Assembly: GCF_000429465.1 (NCBI RefSeq)
Contig: NZ_AUBX01000015.1
Coordinates: forward strand, 310,001-374,000
Source: Algoriphagus vanfongensis DSM 17529
GTDB taxonomy: Bacteria; Bacteroidota; Bacteroidia; Cytophagales; Cyclobacteriaceae
Direction of reading: 5' to 3'
DNA: 64,000 nucleotides
Part shown: in pieces, positions 25,011-34,026 of the stretch
How positions within the stretch are numbered: position 1 is the stretch's first letter
How the letters are laid out: every line of letters begins with the position of its first letter
The notes under the pieces: model-generated
Told to the model about the DNA's origin: nothing
Database searches by the model: none
What the model saw: the letters and a program-made list of their open reading frames with translations, nothing else
Made by a program: the position numbers and the translations under genes

Positions 25011-27119
25011 ATGGCGTTAATCAAACAAATAAGACAGCGGACAGGTCTCGCAATCGGTGTCATTGCCGGCGGGTTAATTTTATTCCTTTTGGGGGGTGAC
25101 TTATTGAGTCCAAATTCCAGCCTTCTCAATTCCAGCCAAAACATCGTAGGTGAGATAGCAGGAGAAGATGTCACATATGAAGAGTATGTGGCCAAGGTTG
25201 AAGAGTTTCGTGTAGCTTATCAGCAGCGGACTGGAAGAGCTCCTTCCGAAGTAGAGATGTATACTGTCAGAGAGCAGGCTTGGCAGGCTCTGATTGTCGA
25301 GCGAGTTTTCAAAGAAGAATATGAAAAACTGGGATTGACTATCTCCTCTGCGGAGCTGGTAGATATGGTCCAAGGAAAAAATATTGTTCCGGAATTGCGT
25401 CAGCAATTGGTCAACCCACAGACAGGTCAGTTTGACAAGACTCAGTTGATTACCTTCTTGCAGTCTTTGGAGACAGCGGATCCAGCGCAGCAGGCATTTT
25501 GGGCTCAGCAGGAGCAGTTGTTTGCAGAGTCAAGATTGAGAATCAAATATGACAACCTCTTGGCTACTTCTGAGTACGCTACTTCAGCGGAAGCCAAAAT
25601 GGAATACAAAGCAGCTAACTCTATAGCAGATGCTTCTGTTTTGTACATCCCTTACTATGCAGTAGAAGATGATGCAGTGAGCTTCACTGATTCCGAATTG
25701 CAATCTTACCTGAACAGCCATAAGGACATGTTCCAAACTGGCAATTCAGCAAATATCGAATACGTGAGCTTCAGTATCTTGCCTAGTGGCGCTGATTCCG
25801 CGGAAGTGATTTCAACTATTGAGCAGTTGACACAAGAATTGAGCAACTCCGATCAGGATTCTCTTTTCGTCAATAGAAACTCTGAGTTGAGACCAGCATT
25901 CTATACGTTCCGTCCAGGTGATCAGCTTCCAGCTGACTTGACCAACAATGTGGATGAAGTAGTAGCCGGAGAGACTTATGGACCATTCGTGACTGCCAAT
26001 TCAACCTATATTTCTTTCAAAGTATCCGATCAATATGATGGAACTCCACGAATGAGAGCTTCTCATATTCTTTTTGGAACTGAAGGAATGGACGAAACTG
26101 CCAAAGCTGCTGTGAAAAGTCAGGCTGAAGAAGTTTTGGCTGATCTGAAAAACGGAGGAGACTTTGCTCTAGCTGCAAGACAATACGGTCAGGATGGTAC
26201 ATCCCAAAATGGCGGTGATCTCGGATGGTTTGCCAAAGAAGACTTTGTAGAGCCTTTTGCTAATGCTACCTACGCTAGAAATTCCACTGGCCTTCTTCCC
26301 AACTTGGTTGAGACGGAGTATGGCTATCATATCATCGAAGTCACTGAGCTTCCTAAGTCTCAGTACACCAAATTGGCTGTACTTCAATTGGAATTGGTTG
26401 CATCTGATGAGACTAGAAATGAAGCTTTCAGAAATGCTGACTCTTTCGCAGCTGAATCTGGCAATAGAAATGAATTCACTGAAAATGCTGTAGAAAGCAA
26501 CTACAGAGTTCTGCAGGCAAACAATGTGGATGCAGGTGCCAGAAACCTAAACAACATCCAAAACGCAAGAGAGGTGATTCGTTGGGCTTTTGCAGAAGCT
26601 TCTCAAGGTGAAGTATCCGCTGTGTTTGAACTGGACAATGCTTATGTGGTAGCCTCTTTGGTCAGCAAGAAAGAAGAAGGAGATGTCGCTCTAGAAGATG
26701 TGCGTACTCAAGTGGAAGGACAAGTAAGAAACGAAAAGAAAGCAGAAGCTATCAAGCAGGCTATCGCCGGAAAGGCAAGCTTGGAAGAGATGAAAGCTGT
26801 ATATCCAGAAGCAGCTTCTCTGAATGAGATCCCAGATCTTAAATTGAGCTCTTCTGTCATTCCAGGAATCGGATTTGCCCCTCAGGCAATCGGAGCGATC
26901 TTCGGAGTAGGTCAAGGAGCAATGACTCAGCCGATCGTGGAAGATATCGGAGTCGTAGTCGGCAAACTCAACACCTTGACGCCAGCTGCTGAAATCGGAG
27001 ACTACACCAGCTACCAGGCTCAGCTGACTCAGAATGCCGCTCAGCGGACTTCCTACCAAGTCATGATGGCTTTGCAGGATCTGGCAGATGTGAAAGATTA
27101 TAGATACAAATTCTTCTAA
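25011..27119 (+). CDS. PpiD-like peptidyl-prolyl isomerase (SurA N-terminal + parvulin)
   Basis: 702 residues. A short cytoplasmic start and one membrane helix (GLAIGVIAGGLILFLLGG, about 12-30) anchor a SurA_N-like chaperone region and a parvulin domain at about 344-446 (RASHILFG ... GGDFALAARQYGQDGTSQNGGDLGWF ... YGYHIIEV). It resembles PpiD/SurA, which assists folding of outer-membrane proteins in the periplasm. Codon use is biased like that of the secreted TPR gene, suggesting high expression. Preceded by the CorC-type gene (85 bp) and followed by a strong terminator. Confidence 0.92.
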   Translation: MALIKQIRQRTGLAIGVIAGGLILFLLGGDLLSPNSSLLNSSQNIVGEIAGEDVTYEEYVAKVEEFRVAYQQRTGRAPSEVEMYTVREQAWQALIVERVFKEEYEKLGLTISSAELVDMVQGKNIVPELRQQLVNPQTGQFDKTQLITFLQSLETADPAQQAFWAQQEQLFAESRLRIKYDNLLATSEYATSAEAKMEYKAANSIADASVLYIPYYAVEDDAVSFTDSELQSYLNSHKDMFQTGNSANIEYVSFSILPSGADSAEVISTIEQLTQELSNSDQDSLFVNRNSELRPAFYTFRPGDQLPADLTNNVDEVVAGETYGPFVTANSTYISFKVSDQYDGTPRMRASHILFGTEGMDETAKAAVKSQAEEVLADLKNGGDFALAARQYGQDGTSQNGGDLGWFAKEDFVEPFANATYARNSTGLLPNLVETEYGYHIIEVTELPKSQYTKLAVLQLELVASDETRNEAFRNADSFAAESGNRNEFTENAVESNYRVLQANNVDAGARNLNNIQNAREVIRWAFAEASQGEVSAVFELDNAYVVASLVSKKEEGDVALEDVRTQVEGQVRNEKKAEAIKQAIAGKASLEEMKAVYPEAASLNEIPDLKLSSSVIPGIGFAPQAIGAIFGVGQGAMTQPIVEDIGVVVGKLNTLTPAAEIGDYTSYQAQLTQNAAQRTSYQVMMALQDLADVKDYRYKFF

Positions 27120-27131
27120 GAATCTCAATTG

Positions 27132-27160
27132 GAACCCATGCCGACCAGCATGGGTTCTTT
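27132..27160 (+). terminator. Terminator after the PpiD-like gene
   Basis: GAACCCATGC (27132-27141) and GCATGGGTTC (27148-27157) form a perfect 10-bp stem with a 6-nt loop, followed by TTTGTTTG. Confidence 0.85.
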
Positions 27161-27190
27161 GTTTGTATTCACTAGATAAGGTAAACCCGA

Positions 27191-27457
27191 ATGCAAAAGA
27201 ATTTCAATACAGCAGCTTTTAAAGAGAAACTGGAAGCAGGGACAGAATTTCCTGCTTTGTACATGTTTAAATTCATTGTTCCTAATGGGAAAGAACAAGA
27301 AGTAGAGGCTATTTTTCCCAACCATGAGGTGATCAAGAAGCCGAGTTCGGGAGGCAGGTATATCAGTACTACCATTCAAGTCATGGTAGAAAGTGCAGAT
27401 CAAATTATCGCTTACTACGAGCAGGCCTCTTCCATTGAGGGACTACTTTCACTCTAA
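27191..27457 (+). CDS. DUF493 family protein (YbeD-like)
   Basis: 88 residues, ferredoxin-like fold expected. FPALYMFKFIVPN, VEAIFPNHEVIKKPSSGGRYIS and a closing helix (ADQIIAYYEQASSI) are the family pattern. YbeD-like proteins are possibly small-molecule- or lipoate-related regulators; function is unproven. It starts a three-gene operon with phhB (11 bp) and rsmI. Confidence 0.82.
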   Translation: MQKNFNTAAFKEKLEAGTEFPALYMFKFIVPNGKEQEVEAIFPNHEVIKKPSSGGRYISTTIQVMVESADQIIAYYEQASSIEGLLSL

Positions 27458-27468
27458 AACAAAAGACT

Positions 27469-27702
27469 ATGTGGAAAGAAGAAAACAATAAGCTCAAGAA
27501 GACATTCAAATTTGAAGATTTTCAGGAAGCCTTTGCCTTCATGACCCGTGTGGCCTTTTTGGCTGAGGCGCAGCAGCATCATCCCAATTGGTCCAATGTC
27601 TACAATGAAGTCGTGATTGAGCTGACCACGCATGATGCTGGCAACACGGTCACCGAAAAGGATCGTAAGCTAGCCAAAGCCATAGATGAGCTGAATGCAT
27701 GA
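27469..27702 (+). CDS. phhB: 4a-hydroxytetrahydrobiopterin dehydratase
   Basis: 77 residues, short for the family (about 95-110) but containing its core: FKFEDFQEAFAFMTRVAFLAE and the active-site motif QHHPNW, then VVIELTTHDAGNTVTEKD. It dehydrates the pterin carbinolamine made by aromatic amino acid hydroxylases. No hydroxylase gene is in the window. Overlaps the rsmI start by 4 bp. Confidence 0.9.
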   Translation: MWKEENNKLKKTFKFEDFQEAFAFMTRVAFLAEAQQHHPNWSNVYNEVVIELTTHDAGNTVTEKDRKLAKAIDELNA

Positions 27703-28439
27703 GTGAATCAGTGATCCAATTATTTTTGGTCCCAACACCAATCGGGAACCTGAAGGATATCACGCTGCGTGCCTTGGAAGTACTCCAGTCTGTAGATGTG
27801 ATCTTAGCAGAAGATACCCGTACCACAGGAATGCTTCTCAAGCACCTGGAAATCAGCAATACGCTGCAATCTTACCATATTTTCAATGAGCATAAGGCAG
27901 TGGAGAAGCTAGTGGAGCGTATGAAAAAGGGAGAAGTCTTCGCATTGGTCAGTGACGCAGGCACTCCTGGCATCTCCGATCCTGGTTTTTTGCTTGTCAG
28001 GGAGGTTTTGGCAGCTGGCTTGGAAGTTCAATGTCTCCCCGGACCGACAGCTTTCGTACCAGCCTTGGTCAATTCTGGCCTACCCAATGATCGCTTTGTT
28101 TTCGAAGGTTTTCTACCACATAAGAAGGGTAGAAAAACTCGAATTGATTCCCTTCTAGAAGAGACTCGCACGATGGTCTTCTATGAGTCTCCACACCGAC
28201 TGATCAAAACATTAGAGCAGCTTTCAGAAGCTTTTGGAGCGGAGCGACAGGCCTGCGTATCCAGAGAGCTCACCAAATTGCATGAGGAAAATGTACGGGG
28301 ATCTTTAGACGAATTGATCACTTACTATGAAGAAAATCCTCTCAAAGGAGAGATCGTCCTGACGGTCGAGGGGAAAACTGAAAAGAAAGAAACTCGAGAG
28401 GAGAAGCAGGAGCGTAAGCGTGCCAGCTGGAAGGATTGA
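27699..28439 (+). CDS. rsmI: 16S rRNA 2'-O-ribose C1402 methyltransferase
   Basis: 246 residues. The N-terminal VPTPIGNLKDITLRAL, EDTRTTGMLL and SDAGTPGISDPGFLLV are the SAM-binding signatures of RsmI (tetrapyrrole-methylase fold), and YESPHRL follows. The C-terminal tail is strongly charged (KTEKKETREEKQERKR), suited to rRNA contact. It methylates the ribose of C1402 in the decoding centre. Last gene of the DUF493-phhB-rsmI operon. Confidence 0.95.
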   Translation: MSESVIQLFLVPTPIGNLKDITLRALEVLQSVDVILAEDTRTTGMLLKHLEISNTLQSYHIFNEHKAVEKLVERMKKGEVFALVSDAGTPGISDPGFLLVREVLAAGLEVQCLPGPTAFVPALVNSGLPNDRFVFEGFLPHKKGRKTRIDSLLEETRTMVFYESPHRLIKTLEQLSEAFGAERQACVSRELTKLHEENVRGSLDELITYYEENPLKGEIVLTVEGKTEKKETREEKQERKRASWKD

Positions 28440-28501
28440 TGATTTAAATGTTTAATCGTTTTTGTAACGCCATCAAATTTCCTTTGATTATTGGGCTAGA
28501 T

Positions 28502-28523
28502 GACCGATGTCCGATGCCCGAAG
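28502..28523. repeat. Degenerate 7-bp tandem repeat in intergenic DNA
   Basis: Three imperfect 7-mers (ACCGATG, TCCGATG, CCCGAAG) lie in the 197-bp gap after rsmI. A similar low-complexity A/T-rich run (AACTAATTACCACTTACC) follows at about 28609-28626. No gene or strong hairpin is seen in the gap. Confidence 0.4.
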
Positions 28524-28636
28524 TTTGCAAGACTGGATCTTCAAAGCTGATTCTCTAACTAGGTACTGTCAAAGTTTGGTGAAAGTACGAACCTTCATAG
28601 TTTCTAATAACTAATTACCACTTACCTAATTTTTAT

Positions 28637-29443
28637 ATGCTAAGCCAAGAAAGACTCAAAGAACTACTGGACCAAACCATCCTCGTAGCCAAGGAGGCAG
28701 GAGCCTTTATTCGAAAGGAAAGAGAGCATTTCGATATGGATGCTGTGGAGCACAAAGGCTTCAACGATTTGGTATCTTATGTTGACAAAGAGGCTGAGCA
28801 GATCATCGTAGACGGTCTCTGCAAAGTTTTGCCCGAGGCAGGGTTTATAACGGAGGAAGGGACGAACACGACTCGAACCGAGCATTTAAACTGGATCATT
28901 GACCCTCTGGATGGCACGACCAACTTTATCCATGGAATTCCTGTGTTTTCTGTGAGCATTGCCTTGATAGATGAGCAAGACTTGGTGTTGGGAGTAGTTT
29001 ATGAGGTCAATCTGGACGAGTGCTTCTATGCGAGCAAAGGCGGAGGAGCCTTTTGTAATGGCAAGCCAATCCATGTGAGCAAAGCCCCTGATCTCTCAGC
29101 GTCCCTGATTGCTACTGGTTTCCCCTATTACAACTTTGATCTGATCGATCGTTATTTGGCCACCTTGAAGTCACTCATGCAGACTACTCATGGTTTGAGG
29201 AGATTTGGTTCGGCTGCAGTAGATTTAGCCTATGTGGCTAGCGGAAGAGCCGAAGGTTTTTTTGAATACAACCTGAATTCCTATGATGTCGCTGGTGGGG
29301 CTATTATAGTCCAGGAGGCAGGGGGAACAGTTACGGACTTCTCAGGAGGGAAGGATTTTGTCTTTGGCAGACAAATCGTGGCTACCAATGGAAACATCCA
29401 TCATGAAATTCTCGCTGAGCTGGATAAAGTCTGGTCATCCTAA
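28637..29443 (+). CDS. Inositol monophosphatase family protein
   Basis: 268 residues with the three metal-site motifs of the family: TEEG (around 72-75), IDPLDGTTNF (88-97) and SYDVAGGAIIVQEAGG near the C-terminus, plus SYVDKEAE. It hydrolyses phosphate from inositol-1-phosphate or related sugars; several homologues act as 3'-phosphoadenosine or fructose bisphosphatases, so the substrate is open. Ends with a 9-bp antisense overlap with the AEC transporter gene. Confidence 0.9.
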   Translation: MLSQERLKELLDQTILVAKEAGAFIRKEREHFDMDAVEHKGFNDLVSYVDKEAEQIIVDGLCKVLPEAGFITEEGTNTTRTEHLNWIIDPLDGTTNFIHGIPVFSVSIALIDEQDLVLGVVYEVNLDECFYASKGGGAFCNGKPIHVSKAPDLSASLIATGFPYYNFDLIDRYLATLKSLMQTTHGLRRFGSAAVDLAYVASGRAEGFFEYNLNSYDVAGGAIIVQEAGGTVTDFSGGKDFVFGRQIVATNGNIHHEILAELDKVWSS

Positions 29444-30343
29444 GAAATAGTACCAGAAAGCAAGACTTCCTATCGAGATCACCATTCCCAAGCCTGAGAG
29501 CAAGGCTGCCAATCGGGGTGCCAAATGGTAATTGATCGCAACGATAGAGCCTGTGATCATCGGCGCCATGGCTGATTCTAGGACGGTGACTTTGAAGGTC
29601 AATTCCTCGGGATCAAGGAAGTGCCTGTAAATCAAATACACCAATGCTGGGGCCAGTACCAAACGAAAGCCCAAGCCATACCAAAAGTAAGCTGAAGTCA
29701 AATCTGCTTTTTCTACTCTGAATCGCAGTCCTATGGCTAGTAGGGCTACTGGGGCCATTGTTTTGCCTATGCCTTGAAGCAGTGGAATCAGAAATGAGGG
29801 AGTCTCCCATCCCATCAAGCTCATGATCAGCGTGCCGATCAAAAAACCGAAAGGCGGAAATTTGATGATTTTTAGGGGGATTTGAGCGAGATTGCCGCTT
29901 TCGTGACTATAGATGGATCCGATGACGATGGCCAGGGATGACACCAGCAAAAATGATCCTCCCTGATCCATCAGGAGAGCTGCAGGGAGCCCAGCTTTGC
30001 CGTATAGCGCTTCTATCACAGGAAATCCAAGAAAGGAGGTATTAGCCAGACCGGACACAATAGAAAGACAACCGATCACCTGCGGACTCCAGTGAAACAC
30101 TCTTCCTAAAACTCCAAATACCAACCAAGACAGCAAGAACGTAAACCAAGCAGCTGAAATGGGAATCAAGAGATCCCAACCCGGATTGATCTGAGGAATA
30201 TATAGCAGCGCCAAAGCAGGCAATACCAGATTGAAAAGGTAAGAATTGACCCAAAAAATGGCTTTCTCAACAGGGAATCCCTCGCGTCTCTGAAAATAAA
30301 GTCCGGCGAGCAAACACAAAAATGAGATAAGGGCTCCTATCAT
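29435..30343 (-). CDS. AEC family (auxin efflux carrier-like) transporter
   Basis: 302 residues and about 10 membrane helices in two five-helix halves. Conserved family spots are FNLVLPALALLYI near the N-terminus, GLANTSFLGFPVIEALYG in the middle and ESAMAPMITGSIVAINY near the end. The family exports or imports organic acids such as malate in bacteria; the substrate is not visible. Monocistronic; its 3' end overlaps that of the inositol phosphatase gene. Confidence 0.88.
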   Translation of the reverse strand: MIGALISFLCLLAGLYFQRREGFPVEKAIFWVNSYLFNLVLPALALLYIPQINPGWDLLIPISAAWFTFLLSWLVFGVLGRVFHWSPQVIGCLSIVSGLANTSFLGFPVIEALYGKAGLPAALLMDQGGSFLLVSSLAIVIGSIYSHESGNLAQIPLKIIKFPPFGFLIGTLIMSLMGWETPSFLIPLLQGIGKTMAPVALLAIGLRFRVEKADLTSAYFWYGLGFRLVLAPALVYLIYRHFLDPEELTFKVTVLESAMAPMITGSIVAINYHLAPRLAALLSGLGMVISIGSLAFWYYFLG

Positions 30344-30395
30344 CCCGGCAAGTTAAAAAACTCGGCTTTTTTAACATTAAAATAATTTGGCATAA

Positions 30396-30426
30396 TTGTA
30401 GTGTCTTGAAAATCAGTATACTTTTG
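30396..30426 (+). promoter_or_regulatory. Promoter of the 75-aa unknown gene
   Basis: TTG (30396-30398), 20-nt spacer, TACTTTTG (30419-30426), exact consensus. The gene starts at 30449, giving a leader of about 16-20 nt. This supports that the small gene is real. Confidence 0.65.
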
Positions 30427-30448
30427 TTGGTAAATAAACCTAGAATCT

Positions 30449-30676
30449 ATGACGAAACTGATACCGATTTTTATCAATGGTGGCAAGTGGATTCAATTAT
30501 CCCAACTTTCGACGGAGCAAGGACAGAAATTGAAATCTTGGTTGCCCGTCAGCTGCCTCAAAAAAGTGCTCTACAACGGGATGGAATTGAAAGATTGTGT
30601 GGATTTTGAAACCTACGAATATTGGTTTAGAAGTCATCAGGTCTCAGGACAGCGTCAGGCTGCGTTGGATTTTTGA
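30449..30676 (+). CDS. Small protein of unknown function
   Basis: 75 residues, no signal peptide, no membrane helix. Contains FINGGKWIQLSQLSTEQG and DCVDFETYEYWFRS; two cysteines (Cys36, Cys50). I do not recognise a family. A well-formed promoter 22 bp upstream supports expression. A second frame starting at 30406 covers the same bases but lacks a fitting start signal. It converges on another unknown gene. Confidence 0.65.
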   Translation: MTKLIPIFINGGKWIQLSQLSTEQGQKLKSWLPVSCLKKVLYNGMELKDCVDFETYEYWFRSHQVSGQRQAALDF

Positions 30677-30731
30677 TATCAGACTTTTGGCTTCCTCTTC
30701 TTTTTGTATCATGCGTTGAGTAATTAGGCTC

Positions 30732-31106
30732 CTACTCCAGCCCAAAACTTTTGCGCTTTTCATCAAAGTACTTTTCTAAATCAGGATAATAGGTGCTCGT
30801 CGCTTCTGGGATGCCATCTAGGACCAGTTCCATTTTGCCTTCCAGTTCATCTTGATTGACTTGCATGCCTTCGATCAGATAGATCAAGTCTTCTAAATTG
30901 AGAGGTTCTTCAATTTTGGAAGGGTAAAGCATATACTCGTTTCCATAAAAATCCACTGCTTCCAGCTGTATGCTATAATCCAAGCGATGTGCGTAGATGC
31001 TGATTTGCTCTCCCCAAGTAGATTCCGGAAAATTCAACTTGACCAGAAGTGCCGAAGAAACCTCCTCGGAAAAGTAGGTGTCGGGCTGAAATTTGAAATT
31101 GATCAT
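30732..31106 (-). CDS. Hypothetical protein
   Basis: 124 residues, acidic, soluble. Beta-rich first two thirds (NFKFQPDTYFSEEVSSALLVKL, ISIYAHRLDYSIQLEAVDF) and a helical acidic end (YYPDLEKYFDEKRK). No recognised domain. It lies upstream of and divergent from glyA and converges on the 75-aa gene. Probably real because the frame is clean and amino-acid use is normal. Confidence 0.65.
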   Translation of the reverse strand: MINFKFQPDTYFSEEVSSALLVKLNFPESTWGEQISIYAHRLDYSIQLEAVDFYGNEYMLYPSKIEEPLNLEDLIYLIEGMQVNQDELEGKMELVLDGIPEATSTYYPDLEKYFDEKRKSFGLE

Positions 31107-31179
31107 AGCCTAAATTTACGATTCCTCTGCTGCTTGAGACAAGAGATCGGGAAAAGCATTTTTTCAATGCGATTCTACA

Positions 31180-31210
31180 TTGGATAATAAGGACTTTCGG
31201 GCTATTTTTG
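31180..31210 (+). promoter_or_regulatory. glyA promoter
   Basis: TTG (31180-31182), 20-nt spacer, TATTTTTG (31203-31210), exact consensus. It is followed by GGCCTG (31211-31216) ... CAGGCC (31225-31230) and an overlapping alternative pair CAGGC (31225-31229)/GCCTG (31234-31238), which cannot form together. Confidence 0.65.
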
Positions 31211-31272
31211 GGCCTGATTGGAAGCAGGCCACTGCCTGATTTCTCCCATTTTCGCCTTTCAATACCAAAACT

Positions 31273-32541
31273 ATGAAAAGAGATTCGGTTGTTTTTGACC
31301 TCATCGCACAAGAAGAAGACAGACAAAAGCGTGGCATTGAGCTGATCGCTTCGGAAAATTTCACCAGCAAACAGGTCATGGAGGCCGCTGGGAGTGTATT
31401 GACCAATAAATACGCAGAAGGACTGCCTAAAAAGCGCTATTATGGTGGCTGTGAGGTAGTGGATGAAATCGAGCAGATAGCTATCGATAGAGCTAAGCAG
31501 CTTTTTGGTGCTACTTGGGCCAATGTACAGCCTCACTCTGGTGCTCAGGCCAATGCAGCGGTGATGCTAGCTTGTCTGAAAGCCGGTGATCCAATTTTGG
31601 GATTTGACTTGTCACATGGCGGTCACTTGACTCATGGTTCTCCGGTCAATTTCTCAGGAAAATTGTACGAGCCTCATTTCTATGGTGTGGAAGAGGAGAC
31701 AGGAGTGATCGATTACGATAAGGTGGAGGCGAAAGCACTGGAAGTACAGCCAAAAATGATCATTTGCGGTGCTTCGGCATACTCCAGAGATTGGGATTAT
31801 GAGAGATTGAGAGCGATAGCGGATGAAGTGGGAGCAATCCTATTGGCGGATATTTCGCACCCATCTGGTTTGATAGCCAGAGGTTTGCTAAATGATCCTT
31901 TGGAGCATTGCCATATCGTCACCACGACAACACACAAGACCTTGAGAGGTCCTAGAGGCGGTTTGATTGTGATGAGAGAGGACTTTGACAACCCATGGGG
32001 ACTGACTACTCCAAAAGGAGAAATTAGAAAAATGTCTTCTCTACTGGATATGGGTGTTTTCCCAGGTACTCAGGGAGGCCCATTGGAGCATATCATCGCA
32101 GCCAAGGCGGTAGCTTTTGAAGAAGCTCTTTCTGATGAATACATGGAATACGTACTACAGGTCAAAAAGAATGCATCCGTGATGGCGGAAGAGTTCGTAA
32201 GTCTTGGATACCAGTTGATTTCCGGAGGTACAGACAATCACTTGATGTTGATCGATCTGCGAAATAAGGATTTGACAGGAAAAATCGCCGAGGAGACCCT
32301 AGGCAAAGTAGATATTACTATCAATAAAAATATGGTGCCATTTGACACCAAATCACCTTTTGTCACTTCTGGGATGCGAGTAGGTACTGCTGCGGTGACT
32401 ACCAGAGGATTGAAAGAGGAAGATATGAAAAAGATCGTTCGACTGATTGACAGAGCGCTTCAGAATCATGCCAATGAATCTGAATTGGATAGCATCCGTA
32501 AGGAAGTCAATGAGTGGATGGTTCAGTTTCCATTATACTAA
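31273..32541 (+). CDS. glyA: Serine hydroxymethyltransferase
   Basis: 422 residues, canonical length. [34 protein letters not shown] and [12 protein letters not shown] mark the family, and the PLP lysine is Lys222 in [14 protein letters not shown]. It converts serine and THF to glycine and 5,10-methylene-THF, the main one-carbon source. Arg codons are largely AGA and the gene looks highly expressed. Followed after 16 bp by tatC. Confidence 0.97.
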   Translation: MKRDSVVFDLIAQEEDRQKRGIELIASENFTSKQVMEAAGSVLTNKYAEGLPKKRYYGGCEVVDEIEQIAIDRAKQLFGATWANVQPHSGAQANAAVMLACLKAGDPILGFDLSHGGHLTHGSPVNFSGKLYEPHFYGVEEETGVIDYDKVEAKALEVQPKMIICGASAYSRDWDYERLRAIADEVGAILLADISHPSGLIARGLLNDPLEHCHIVTTTTHKTLRGPRGGLIVMREDFDNPWGLTTPKGEIRKMSSLLDMGVFPGTQGGPLEHIIAAKAVAFEEALSDEYMEYVLQVKKNASVMAEEFVSLGYQLISGGTDNHLMLIDLRNKDLTGKIAEETLGKVDITINKNMVPFDTKSPFVTSGMRVGTAAVTTRGLKEEDMKKIVRLIDRALQNHANESELDSIRKEVNEWMVQFPLY

Positions 32542-32557
32542 AGATTAGAATACCAAC

Positions 32558-33418
32558 GTGGCATTAGACCAATATCGAGAAGAGGAGGAAGAGGAAGGAA
32601 TGTCCTTTTTGGACCATCTGGAGGCTCTCCGGTGGCATTTGTTGCGCTCAGTAGCAGCCATACTTATACTTTCAGTGATCGCTTTTCTTTCCAAAAGCAT
32701 TGTATTTGGAATGGTTATTTTGGGTCCTTCCAAAGTGGACTTTCTGACCTATCGGGTGCTTTGTGACTTAGGTGATTACTTGGGAATCTCTGCACTGTGT
32801 ATAGATGAATTGCCCTTTACTATCCAAAGTAGGCAGATGACTGGCCAGTTTTCCATGCACATGACCTCCAGTTTTGTGGTGGGATTTGTAGTGGCTTTCC
32901 CCTATGTCTTTTGGGAGTTCTGGAGATTTATAAGTCCTGGGCTTTATGATCAAGAGAAAAATGCTGCCCGTGGCGCGGTTTTCTTTGTCAGCTTGCTCTT
33001 CTTTATGGGGGCTGCATTTGGATATTTTATCCTGTCTCCCCTTTCGATCAACTTCCTGTCCAATTACCAACTCGACCCGACCATTCTCAATGAGTTTGAT
33101 ATCGGATCTTATGTGACCACGTTGATCATGTTGGTACTTGCATCTGCGATTATGTTCCAGTTGCCGGTGGTGATTTATTTCTTATCCATGTCTGGATTGG
33201 TGACCTCCGGAATGCTACGTGCTTATAGAAGACATGCGATTGTCGTGATTTTGGTGCTTTCTGCTGTAATCACTCCTCCAGATGTGATCAGCCAATTGCT
33301 CATCGCGATGCCTATCCTTGTCTTGTACGAAGCTGGGATCACCATTGCAAAGCGTTTGGAGAAAAAGCGTGCCATCAAGGCAGCAGAATACGCTAGACAA
33401 GAAGAAGCGGAAGATTAA
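32558..33418 (+). CDS. tatC: Sec-independent protein translocase TatC
   Basis: 286 residues from a GTG start; an in-frame ATG 14 codons later is possible, but the acidic N-terminus (LDQYREEEEEEG) before MSFLDHLEALRWHLLRS is common in this phylum. Six membrane helices, with GFVVAFPYVFWEFWRFISPGL as the signature loop. TatC binds twin-arginine signal peptides of folded exported proteins. No tatA is in the window. Probably in the glyA transcript. Confidence 0.95.
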   Translation: MALDQYREEEEEEGMSFLDHLEALRWHLLRSVAAILILSVIAFLSKSIVFGMVILGPSKVDFLTYRVLCDLGDYLGISALCIDELPFTIQSRQMTGQFSMHMTSSFVVGFVVAFPYVFWEFWRFISPGLYDQEKNAARGAVFFVSLLFFMGAAFGYFILSPLSINFLSNYQLDPTILNEFDIGSYVTTLIMLVLASAIMFQLPVVIYFLSMSGLVTSGMLRAYRRHAIVVILVLSAVITPPDVISQLLIAMPILVLYEAGITIAKRLEKKRAIKAAEYARQEEAED

Positions 33419-33500
33419 AAGTCTGAATGCTGTAGGCTTAAAGCTTTGTTAAAGTAGAAGGGAATTACTATTTCAGAATTGCAACCCAGTTTTAGCGGTT

Positions 33501-33518
33501 AATCGTAATTCGTAAATC
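33501..33518. repeat. Short A/T-rich quasi-repeat upstream of rpiB
   Basis: AATCGTAATTCGTAAATC, an imperfect 8-bp periodicity in the 109-bp gap between tatC and rpiB. Minor; no clear function. Confidence 0.25.
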
Positions 33519-33527
33519 AAATATGAA

Positions 33528-33959
33528 ATGAAAATAGCTATCGGAGGCGATCATGCCGGATTTGAATACAAAGGGAAATTGATTCAGAAGCTGGAAAGCC
33601 AAGGACACGAAGTCAAAGATTTTGGTCCTTTTTCTGATGCTTCTGTGGATTATCCTGATTATGTGCACCCATTGAGTTCCGCTGTGGAAACAGGCGAATT
33701 TGACTTGGGTATCGTAATCTGTGGCTCTGGAAATGGTGTCGCGATCACTGCCAATAAGCATCAAGGAATCAGAGCAGCATTGGTGTGGAATGAGGAGTTG
33801 GCGTCTTTGGCCCGCCAGCACAACAACGCCAATGTTTTGGCTATCCCCGCTCGGTTTATTTCGTATGAGTTGGCAGAGAAAGTCACAGAAACCTTCTTGA
33901 CTACGGAATTTGAAGGTGGCCGTCATGCCAACCGAGTCAATAAAATCGCCTGCAGCTAA
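33528..33959 (+). CDS. rpiB: Ribose 5-phosphate isomerase B
   Basis: 143 residues. GGDHAGFEYK (6-15), DYPDYVHPLS and the catalytic Cys65 in VICGSGNG are the RpiB/LacAB signatures; the C-terminal FEGGRHANRVNKI is also typical. It interconverts ribose 5-phosphate and ribulose 5-phosphate, the non-oxidative pentose-phosphate link complementing zwf/pgl/gnd elsewhere in this window. Monocistronic with a strong terminator. Confidence 0.95.
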   Translation: MKIAIGGDHAGFEYKGKLIQKLESQGHEVKDFGPFSDASVDYPDYVHPLSSAVETGEFDLGIVICGSGNGVAITANKHQGIRAALVWNEELASLARQHNNANVLAIPARFISYELAEKVTETFLTTEFEGGRHANRVNKIACS

Positions 33960-33979
33960 TCAGTAACTGAGAGATTTTT

Positions 33980-34013
33980 AAGCCCATCTTATGAAACTAG
34001 GATGGGCTTTTTC
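33980..34013. terminator. Bidirectional terminator after rpiB
   Basis: AAGCCCATC (33980-33988) pairs with GATGGGCTT (34001-34009), 12-nt loop, followed by TTTTC. A-run on the other side lets it serve the convergent phosphatase gene. Confidence 0.82.
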
Positions 34014-34026
34014 ATTTGGTTCAAAA

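Noticed and set aside
31211..31272. Glycine riboswitch before glyA
   Set aside because: No glycine aptamer consensus; only short hairpins.
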